DNA of 64,000 nucleotides from Parazoarcus communis (lineage in GTDB: Bacteria; Pseudomonadota; Gammaproteobacteria; Burkholderiales; Rhodocyclaceae), in the NCBI RefSeq assembly GCF_003111645.1, contig NZ_CP022187.1, forward strand, positions 806,001 through 870,000, in the 5' to 3' direction. The notes under the pieces are model-generated. The model worked only from the letters and a program-made list of their open reading frames with translations. It did not search any database and was not told where the DNA came from. Each line of letters opens with the position of its first letter. The stretch's first letter is position 1. Below are positions 9,031 through 15,489 of this stretch, one piece after another. Both the position numbers and the translations under genes were made by a program.

Positions 9031-9418
9031 GATGTGGATGTGCTCCTGACGGGAATTCGGTTGCGATGAAGCCGTGACGAAACGCCGGCCGACTCTTTGG
9101 TCGCATTGAACGGGCCGTGACGGTGGCACCAGCTTAGGCGGGGCGACGGGGCACCGACTATCCGATCGCTGCACTCACTGTCCCGGAACTGCAGATTCAG
9201 TGAATTTGGCTGCAGGAGGCAGTTGCCACGCAGCGCCTTCGATACTCGCTGCCTGCCCAACAAAGTTCATATGCATTTTTGTTCAGGACGAGAGGGTTTT
9301 CATCGCTCCGGCAGTGCGGGCCGTACTGAAAAATTGATAGACGGGCGTTACTTAGGTCTGTTTTAATTTAGACATAAATAAATTTTGCATCTCGCAAAAG
9401 ATACTGGAGAAGCACTCC
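9031..9418. promoter_or_regulatory. divergent regulatory region, molybdoenzyme operon / araC gene
   Basis: A 388-base gap between divergent genes. Its right part (about 9330-9400) is strikingly AT-rich for this genome and probably holds the araC promoter, including a weak GTCT-N10-AGAC inverted repeat at 9356-9373. Its left part holds the direct-repeat operator candidate at 9157-9183. No coding sequence is supported. Confidence 0.45.
9157..9183 (-). promoter_or_regulatory. AraC-type direct repeat upstream of the molybdoenzyme operon
   Basis: Read on the minus strand, GGACAGT (9183-9177) and GGATAGT (9163-9157) form a direct repeat with a 20-bp period, 127 bases upstream of the catalytic subunit start. 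The same GGAyAGT pair with the same period occurs upstream of the Rut-like operon at 10450-10476. Direct repeats of about two helical turns are typical of AraC/XylS activators, and an araC gene lies between the two sites. Binding is inferred. Confidence 0.55.
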
Positions 9419-10435
9419 ATGGAGACAACAAACCACTTTGGATCGGGCGCCTCCCGCTCCATGCTGGAGAATTTCCCCTTGTTTCGCACATCCGATCCGG
9501 ATGAGGCCCGCGACCGCGTTTCACGGGTGTTTTGCGAGCATCGACTCAGGGTCGTAAGTGGTGGATCGCGTGTGGGAGCCGAGATGTACTACCGACCGAT
9601 CCGGGGTATCGGCATCGGGCGCATGCGCTACGGTGCGAGTGTCGCAATCGACCCGGGTAGCCTTGAAAGCTTTGCGCTCATTCAGATGCCGATACATGGC
9701 TCGGAGGTAGTCGAGCATGGTGGCAACACGGTGGACACCAATGCCGATGTTGCCTCGGTGCTCAGTCCGTCGCTTTCATTGCGTCTGCGTCACGGTGAGG
9801 ACACCGAGAAGCTTTTCATCAAGATCGATCGAGGCGTGCTTGAGCGTCACTGCAGGCAACACCTCGGCGGTGAACTCAAGAGCCCTATCGAGTTCTGCCC
9901 GGCAATGTCATTGCTTGCACCCCGAAGCCTGCCTTGGGTTCGCCTGATGAAATGGCTCTATGAAGAGGTTGGCCAAGACTCACAAGGGCAAGGCGTGATT
10001 CTCGACTCACCATTGTTCGCGGCCCAGATCGAACAGATGGTGATCACCACACTGCTGCTTTGCCAGCCGCACAACTACTCGGACCGGCTTGCGGATGATG
10101 GTCCGTCGATTGCGCCGAGTTTTGTGCGCAAGGTTGAACGTTTCGTCGAGGAAAACGCAGATGAGCCGCTGACCATCGGCGATCTTGCCGAAGAGGCCGG
10201 CGTGAGCACGCGTTCGCTCTTTGCGGGATTCCGCAAGTATCGGAATACGACCCCGATGCAGTACCTCAAGGACGTTCGCTTGAGGCGGGTGCACGAAGAT
10301 CTGCTGCGGGCTACGCCGCAATTGACCACGGTGACCACTATTGCGGGGCGATGGGGCTTCTCCCATCTGGGGCATTTCACCGTCGATTACAAACGCTGTT
10401 TCGGCGAAAGTCCGTCGGTAACCCTCCATCGTTGA
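9419..10435 (+). CDS. AraC-family transcriptional regulator
   Basis: A 338-residue regulator. The N-terminal part (about 15-200) resembles the AraC_binding_2 sensor domain found in regulators of aromatic catabolism; the C-terminus (about 237-335) holds the two helix-turn-helix motifs of the AraC/XylS domain (SIAPSFVRKVE onward, with GFSHLGHF near the end). GGAGAAG precedes the ATG. It lies between the leftward molybdoenzyme operon and the rightward Rut-like operon, and identical direct repeats are found upstream of both, so it likely activates both. It is clearly paralogous to the second AraC regulator at 25679-26689 (shared N-terminal pattern FPLF-x2-D-x-DEAR). Confidence 0.9.
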   Translation: METTNHFGSGASRSMLENFPLFRTSDPDEARDRVSRVFCEHRLRVVSGGSRVGAEMYYRPIRGIGIGRMRYGASVAIDPGSLESFALIQMPIHGSEVVEHGGNTVDTNADVASVLSPSLSLRLRHGEDTEKLFIKIDRGVLERHCRQHLGGELKSPIEFCPAMSLLAPRSLPWVRLMKWLYEEVGQDSQGQGVILDSPLFAAQIEQMVITTLLLCQPHNYSDRLADDGPSIAPSFVRKVERFVEENADEPLTIGDLAEEAGVSTRSLFAGFRKYRNTTPMQYLKDVRLRRVHEDLLRATPQLTTVTTIAGRWGFSHLGHFTVDYKRCFGESPSVTLHR

Positions 10436-10449
10436 TTCCTGCAGAACGA

Positions 10450-10476
10450 GGATAGTCGGGTCAGTTTCGGGATAGT
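10450..10476 (+). promoter_or_regulatory. AraC-type direct repeat upstream of the Rut-like operon
   Basis: GGATAGT occurs at 10450-10456 and again at 10470-10476, a perfect direct repeat with a 20-bp period, ending 90 bases before the monooxygenase start. A central CAG is also shared with the minus-strand copy at 9157-9183. It is a candidate binding site for the adjacent AraC regulator. Confidence 0.55.
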
Positions 10477-10566
10477 GAGCTTTCCCGTGGAAGACTAGAT
10501 TTGAAGTGTGCCGATCGAGGTTCAAGGCATCACTTCGCTGAATCAGTGCTTACACAAGGATAGGTC

Positions 10567-11697
10567 ATGAAAGAAACGCCTCAGGTCTTTATTCCCCCCG
10601 TTCGCAACGACAACAAGTTCAAGCTTGGCTTTTTTGCCACCAACTGCTCCGGTGGCATGGCGGGCACGCAAGTCGAAGAGCGCTGGAAGAACACTTGGGA
10701 GAACAACCTTCGCCTGGCCCGGCAGGCGGACGAAGCTGGAATCGAGTTCATGCTGCCGATTGCACGCTGGATCGGTTACGGCGGCGCGACCGACTTTCAT
10801 GGAAACGTCCTGGAGACCATGACCTGGGCGGCAGGCCTGCTGGCACACACGAAGAACATCAACGTGTTTGCCACCATCCACACGGCCTGTAATCATCCGA
10901 TGGTCGTCGCCAAGCAGATTGCCACTATCGATCAGATCGGGCGCGGGCGTGCAGGCCTCAATATCGTTTGCGGCTGGAACAAGCCCGAGTACGAGGCCAT
11001 GGGGCAGACCCTTCCCGACGACCACGAAACCCGCTACGAAATGGGGCAGGAGTGGTACGACATCATCAAGAAGGTCTGGTACGAGGACGAACGCTTCGAC
11101 TGGGACGGTAAGTACTTCAAGCTCAAAGGTGCCTACGGTCAGCCGCATCCGGTCGTCGACCGAGTCCCAATTTTCAACGCCGCTGGTTCCTCGCAGGGTC
11201 GTGACTTCGCAACCCGAAACGCGGATTTTCTTTTCACGTCGGCAATCGATCTTGCTCGTTCAAAAGTCGAGGTTCAGGAGATCAAGGCACAGGCGGCCGC
11301 AAACGGACGTGAGATCGATGTACTGACTTTCTCCTATGTGGTGTGTCGTCCGACGATCAAGGAAGCAGAGGATTACCACCACTACTATTCACAGGATCAT
11401 GCCGACTGGGGTGCGGTGGACAACATCATCAGCCTGATGTTTGCTCATGCGGAGTCCTTCCCCAAAGACCAGCTGCAGCTGATTCGTGATCGTTTCTCCG
11501 GCGGCCATGGCGGATATCCGTTGATTGGCGATCCGGTGACCGTTGCCGACGGCATTCAGAAACTGTACGAGGCCGGCTTTGCGGGCAGCACCCTGTCCTT
11601 TGTGGACTATGCAGAGGAGTTTCCGTATTTCCGCGACAACGTCCTTCCTATTCTGGAAGCACGCGGATTGCGCAATGCGTTCAAGGTGAAGTCATGA
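10567..11697 (+). CDS. LLM-class FMN-dependent monooxygenase, RutA-like
   Basis: A 376-residue flavin-dependent monooxygenase of the bacterial-luciferase fold, most like pyrimidine monooxygenase RutA (shared features include GYGG-T-F near residue 75, the GR-G-N-V-GW-KPEYE-MG stretch, and AGSSQGRDFATRNADF). RutA uses reduced FMN and oxygen to break an amide bond in uracil; other relatives attack sulfones or dehalogenate. The next two genes, RutF- and RutE-like, are coupled, so the Rut chemistry is probably conserved even though RutB, RutC, RutD and RutG are absent. The stop overlaps the next start (ATGA at 11694). The substrate is unknown; a cyclic amide would fit. Confidence 0.82.
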   Translation: MKETPQVFIPPVRNDNKFKLGFFATNCSGGMAGTQVEERWKNTWENNLRLARQADEAGIEFMLPIARWIGYGGATDFHGNVLETMTWAAGLLAHTKNINVFATIHTACNHPMVVAKQIATIDQIGRGRAGLNIVCGWNKPEYEAMGQTLPDDHETRYEMGQEWYDIIKKVWYEDERFDWDGKYFKLKGAYGQPHPVVDRVPIFNAAGSSQGRDFATRNADFLFTSAIDLARSKVEVQEIKAQAAANGREIDVLTFSYVVCRPTIKEAEDYHHYYSQDHADWGAVDNIISLMFAHAESFPKDQLQLIRDRFSGGHGGYPLIGDPVTVADGIQKLYEAGFAGSTLSFVDYAEEFPYFRDNVLPILEARGLRNAFKVKS

Positions 11698-12251
11698 GTG
11701 CGCAGGCCCGACCGGCCACGCTATCGGATCACACCGTGGTTCCGGTCGGCTTCGGTCGCGTCTCGAGCGAGGCCTTCAAGGCGGGCATGCGCAGGGTTGC
11801 GCAGGGTGTTGCAATCGCAAGCCTTGCCCGCGGCAGCGAGCGGGCCGGCCTGACGATTTCATCATTTTCGTCGCTGTGCGCAGACCCCCCAAGAATGCTC
11901 GCCTGTATCAGCAAGACTGCGGGCGCCTTTCCCTTTTTGCAGCGGGGCGGAAATCTGGCAATCAATGTCCTTGCCGAAGGGCAGGAGGCCCTTGCCCTGC
12001 GGTTTTCGTCCTCGAGCGTTAAAGGAGATGCGCGTTTTGAGGTGGGGCGGTGGGAGACCGGAGAGAGTGGTGCGCCTGTACTGGATGATGCCCTCAGTGT
12101 ATTCGATGGACGCATCAAGGACATCGTCGACGCCGGAACCCACGTGATTGCGGTCATCGACGTGCTTGCGGTGAGCGGACAGGGCGACAAGCAGGCCTTG
12201 CTCTATGTCGACGGTCGCTTTGCGAGCCTGGCAACGGAGGGCGTCGGGTGA
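11694..12251 (+). CDS. flavin reductase, RutF-like
   Basis: A 185-residue flavin reductase domain protein (PF01613 type) with the expected core GVAIASLARG, TISSFSSLCADPPRML and the short sheet ending AVIDVLAV. It would supply reduced FMN to the monooxygenase encoded just upstream, with which it shares an ATGA overlap. Its own stop overlaps the GTG start of the nitroreductase gene. The pairing of monooxygenase and reductase is the usual two-component arrangement and the same as RutA/RutF. Confidence 0.85.
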   Translation: MSAQARPATLSDHTVVPVGFGRVSSEAFKAGMRRVAQGVAIASLARGSERAGLTISSFSSLCADPPRMLACISKTAGAFPFLQRGGNLAINVLAEGQEALALRFSSSSVKGDARFEVGRWETGESGAPVLDDALSVFDGRIKDIVDAGTHVIAVIDVLAVSGQGDKQALLYVDGRFASLATEGVG

Positions 12252-12841
12252 CGGATCAGCCATTGACCGACTCGGTACTCGATCGTCTCTTTCTGGAGGC
12301 CCGAACGCACAACGCGTGGCAGGACCGTCCAGTGTCAGAGGATGTGCTGCGCCAGTTGTATTCACTCACCAGCATGGGGCCGACGAGCTTTAACGGCAGC
12401 CCCATGCGCCTGGTGTTCGTATGTTCCGATGAGGGCAAAGCGCGGCTGTGCGAGGCGCTGTTGCCTTCCAACGTGGCAAAAACGATGCAGGCACCCGTGT
12501 GTGCCATCGTGGCCCATGACATGAGCTTCTGGGAGGCGTTTCCGACCCTGTCACCGCACAAGGATGTGCGCGGCTACTTTCGCGACAACGCCGCCTTGAC
12601 CGAGGAAACGGCGTTTCGCAACAGCTCGATGCAGGGCGCCTATCTGATCATGGCTGCGCGGGCGCTGGGTCTCGACTGTGGTCCGATGTCCGGTTTCGAC
12701 CGCAGCCGCGTCGATGAGCTGTTCTTCGGGGGTACATCGTGGCGAAGCAATTTCCTCTGCAATCTGGGCTATGGCGATCCTTCTGCGCTGTATCCGCGCA
12801 ATCCCAGACTGGCATACGAAACAGCCTGTCGTCTCGCCTGA
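12248..12841 (+). CDS. nitroreductase-family malonic-semialdehyde reductase, RutE-like
   Basis: A 197-residue nitroreductase-fold flavoprotein. It closely follows RutE of E. coli along its length: EARTHNAW, GPTSFN, EETAFRNSSMQGAYL, GPMSGFDR and NLGYGD. RutE reduces malonic semialdehyde to 3-hydroxypropionate with NADPH. The start is GTG at 12248, overlapping the preceding stop (GTGA), with GGAGG a few bases upstream. Its presence suggests the pathway of this operon yields a short beta-oxo aldehyde that must be reduced. Confidence 0.85.
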   Translation: MTDQPLTDSVLDRLFLEARTHNAWQDRPVSEDVLRQLYSLTSMGPTSFNGSPMRLVFVCSDEGKARLCEALLPSNVAKTMQAPVCAIVAHDMSFWEAFPTLSPHKDVRGYFRDNAALTEETAFRNSSMQGAYLIMAARALGLDCGPMSGFDRSRVDELFFGGTSWRSNFLCNLGYGDPSALYPRNPRLAYETACRLA

Positions 12842-12955
12842 GCGTTTTCGTTCGGGGGATTCGTGCTTGACGGATCTCGAAGCGTCGCTCTCGGAACTCA
12901 CTCCTGCATGAATCATCCCCGAGGGAACGACGCTTCAGCACTGGAGGACCTTGCC

Positions 12956-13522
12956 TTGAACAATGTCATGCGGCGAACGATGCTGAAGTCCGGTTTCGGC
13001 CTCGGGCTGTCGGCGTTCGCGCCTAAACTCACGTGGGCTGCGGATTCAAATGATGACTCGGGCCTGTCGCCGGGGATGCTCACGTTGTGGGCGCAGTGGC
13101 AGGATGCACTGGTTCCTGGCGCTGCAGCGGCCGGCGCGGCGATGTATCTCGGCACCCAACTTGCGCTGCCGCGTGACCACAACTCGCTGTTTCTCCGCTA
13201 CATGGACTGGCCGGGGAGCTATCACGACTTCTATCGCGACGGTCTGAACGCGCTTGATACGCTGAGCCGCGCCCGGTTTGGGCGCACCTTCCCGGAACTG
13301 GACAAGCTCGCGCGTGCCACGGTAGTCAATGAAATCTCCGCTGGGCAGCCCGCGAACTGGTCAGGCCCCCCTGCGGGTTTGTTCTACTTCGTCAGTAAGG
13401 CCGACGCAGCTGATCTCGTGTTCGGAACTGTAGCGGGCATTCAGGGACTTGGTCTGGATTACCGTGCCCATATCGAGCCTCACGCCGAATGGCCGTCCAC
13501 GCGGGGAGGGTTGCCGGCATGA
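12956..13522 (+). CDS. Tat-exported small subunit of GMC dehydrogenase
   Basis: A 188-residue protein resembling the small subunit of membrane FAD dehydrogenases (gluconate 2-dehydrogenase subunit 3 / sorbitol dehydrogenase small-subunit families). The N-terminus carries a twin-arginine signal, RRTMLKSGFGLGLSAF, at residues 6-21. The start is assigned to TTG at 12956 because GGAGGA (12943-12948) lies seven bases upstream; an ATG at 12908 has no comparable site. Its stop overlaps the start of the GMC gene (ATGA). It would carry the large subunit across the membrane by the Tat route. No cytochrome c subunit, usual in such complexes, is nearby. Confidence 0.75.
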   Translation: MNNVMRRTMLKSGFGLGLSAFAPKLTWAADSNDDSGLSPGMLTLWAQWQDALVPGAAAAGAAMYLGTQLALPRDHNSLFLRYMDWPGSYHDFYRDGLNALDTLSRARFGRTFPELDKLARATVVNEISAGQPANWSGPPAGLFYFVSKADAADLVFGTVAGIQGLGLDYRAHIEPHAEWPSTRGGLPA

Positions 13523-15096
13523 GAACCATGAAAGAGGTTGAAGCAGTCGTCGTCGGCGCGGGACAGACAGGCTGCATCCTTGCAAACCGGTTTGCCGAAG
13601 CTGGGCGCGAGGTGCTGGTGTTTGATGCGGGCGTTGAGCGTGGTGCGCAGGCAATGGTCAGTTCCCAGATCTGGGCGCGGCGTCTCAAAGGAACGCCTGG
13701 TGTGGTCGAGAGTGTCGGTTCCAACCCGCTGGGCATCAATTTCAATACAGGGCAGGGTGGTGGGGGGGCGGCAGCGCACCATTACGCCTGCTGGTTCCGT
13801 CTTCATCCGGAAGACTTCGAAATGCATCGGCGCTACGGGGTCGCTGCTGACTGGCCAATCGGCTACGAAGACTTGCGCGCCTCCTATGATGAAGTTCAAG
13901 CCGAAGTTGGGATTGCCGGCGATGCCGCCGCCGAGCGTTGGCGGCCGGCCGGCGCGGACTATCCGCTCCCTCCCACGCCGCGCTTCCGGCAGGGGGAGAT
14001 CCTGGCGCGGGGATTCGAACGCATGGGCATGCACGTGGCGCCCTTGCCCCTGGCCATCGCCACTGCGCCCTATCGTGGCCGCAGCCCCTGCGTGTTCGAC
14101 GGCTGGTGTGATGCCGGCTGCCCCACCGGCGCACTCGCGAATCCCCAGGCTACCTACCTCAGATGGGCAGTCGAGCACGGGGCGACCGTGCGTTATCAGC
14201 ATCGGGTCGAGCGCATCGTGACCGACGAATCGGGGCGCAAAGCGATTGGCGTGATCGTGGCCGACGACCGCGGCGAACGTGCTTTCCAGCCTGCGGCACT
14301 GGTCGTGATCGCAGGCTTTGCGCTGGAAACGCCCCGTTTGCTTCTGGCATCTGCCAATGACCGCCATCCCCAGGGCCTGGCTAACGGATCCGGAACAGTT
14401 GGGCGTTACCTTCATACCCATGCGGCAGGCGGCGTATTTGGCCTGTTTGATGAGCCGACCGAATGCCATCTTGGCGTCACTGGCGGCCAGCTTGTCTGTC
14501 AGGACCGCTATGGGAAGGTGATCAGGGAAGGCAAGGATTTCGTCGGTGGTTACCAATGGTTGATCGGGCACGCCTCGAAACCGAATGATTTGCTCGGTAT
14601 CGCGTGCAGTCGCCCCGATCTTCATGGCGAGGCGTTCAGCACCTTCATGGCAGACGCGGCGCTGCACTTCGGATCCATGACCGCAGTGGGCGAAACCCTC
14701 CCGCTGGCGGAGAACCGGGTGGAGCTGGTTCCGGGCGGTAGTGCTGAGGTCATGCCAAAGATGCGCGTACATCACCGCTTTGACGACAACGCGTTGCGCC
14801 TTCACGCCCATGCGATGAAAAAGGGCGTCGACATCATGAAGAGTGCAGGTGCCCGATCGTCCTGGCATGGCCCGATTGCTGGCATGCATCTCCTCGGTGG
14901 AACGCGGATGGGCATTGAGCCTGGCACCTCGGTGACCGATGCTTACGGCCGCTGTCACGATCTTGCGAATCTGTTCATCGCTGGTCCGGGCTTGTTCCCT
15001 AGCGGCGGTGCCGTGAACCCCACCTTTACAGCCTCCGCGCTTGCACACCGCAGTGCGCTTCACATTCTCGGCAGCTGGACGTCATACGCAATCTGA
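13519..15096 (+). CDS. GMC-family FAD oxidoreductase (dehydrogenase large subunit)
   Basis: A 525-residue GMC oxidoreductase oxidising an alcohol group with FAD. The dinucleotide motif is GAGQTGCILANRF near residue 13, the middle contains CDAGCPTGAL, and the C-terminal domain has GGTRMG and VNPTFTASALAHRSA, as in gluconate and sorbitol dehydrogenase large subunits. It starts at 13519 after GGGGAGGG, overlapping the stop of the Tat small subunit, so the two are made together and probably act in the periplasm. It closes the Rut-like operon. The substrate alcohol is not evident from the sequence. Confidence 0.85.
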   Translation: MRTMKEVEAVVVGAGQTGCILANRFAEAGREVLVFDAGVERGAQAMVSSQIWARRLKGTPGVVESVGSNPLGINFNTGQGGGGAAAHHYACWFRLHPEDFEMHRRYGVAADWPIGYEDLRASYDEVQAEVGIAGDAAAERWRPAGADYPLPPTPRFRQGEILARGFERMGMHVAPLPLAIATAPYRGRSPCVFDGWCDAGCPTGALANPQATYLRWAVEHGATVRYQHRVERIVTDESGRKAIGVIVADDRGERAFQPAALVVIAGFALETPRLLLASANDRHPQGLANGSGTVGRYLHTHAAGGVFGLFDEPTECHLGVTGGQLVCQDRYGKVIREGKDFVGGYQWLIGHASKPNDLLGIACSRPDLHGEAFSTFMADAALHFGSMTAVGETLPLAENRVELVPGGSAEVMPKMRVHHRFDDNALRLHAHAMKKGVDIMKSAGARSSWHGPIAGMHLLGGTRMGIEPGTSVTDAYGRCHDLANLFIAGPGLFPSGGAVNPTFTASALAHRSALHILGSWTSYAI

Positions 15097-15234
15097 ACGC
15101 GTCGCCCGAAGGGTTCGTCAAATGGCCTTTGGCTTGGTTCAATGGGTTTAATGAAATATGACGTGGGCATATCACTTGCCTTGAGAGGTCTATGAAACGT
15201 GATCTGACGAATTCTCACATTTTAAGTAGGGGTA

Positions 15235-15262
15235 TTGAACATAAACTTCACTTGTGTATTAT
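15235..15262 (+). promoter_or_regulatory. sigma-70 promoter candidate
   Basis: TTGAAC (15235-15240) and TATTAT (15257-15262) are separated by 16 bases and match the -35 and -10 consensus at four and five of six positions. Transcription would begin near 15269, heading into the globin-coupled cyclic-di-GMP gene. Confidence 0.45.
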
Positions 15263-15272
15263 CTGCTCCATC

Positions 15273-15294
15273 AAACATGCGTAACCGTATGTTT
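15273..15294. promoter_or_regulatory. inverted repeat just downstream of the promoter candidate
   Basis: AAACATGCG, four bases (TAAC), then CGTATGTTT: an inverted repeat with eight of nine arm positions paired. It sits where transcription would start, so it may be an operator or a leader hairpin. Confidence 0.4.
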
Positions 15295-15489
15295 CGAATC
15301 ATCTGAATGAATTCGGCCCTGTAGCGGTAGCCACATTTGAATGTCCGTGCATTGACGCTACCGGGCTTGGTCACCCGCATTCGATGCCGAGAGGGTTCGG
15401 ACTTCCTCAGGATCGAATCAGTTGCTGCAACAGTAATAGTCGCAGTGACTTCGACGAGTCAGCCTGCACCACAAGACGGACGTGATGAT

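Larger units (their letters stand above)
15097..15489. promoter_or_regulatory. 393-base leader region of the globin-coupled GGDEF/EAL gene
   Basis: AT-rich region after the GMC gene. It holds a sigma-70 promoter candidate (15235-15262) and an inverted repeat (15273-15294), both listed separately. The coding frame of the next gene stays open through 15337-15489, but no ribosome binding site supports a start there. No other gene is seen. Confidence 0.45.

Noticed and set aside
5710-9069. Very long plus-strand open frame (over 1100 codons) opposite the molybdoenzyme genes
   Set aside because: It lies antisense to two proteins with intact metal motifs, has the His/Val/Asp/Gly-rich composition typical of a shadow frame in high-GC DNA, and matches no family I recognise.
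9356-9373. GTCT-N10-AGAC inverted repeat near the araC promoter
   Set aside because: Only four paired bases in an AT-rich stretch; too short to call as an operator on its own.
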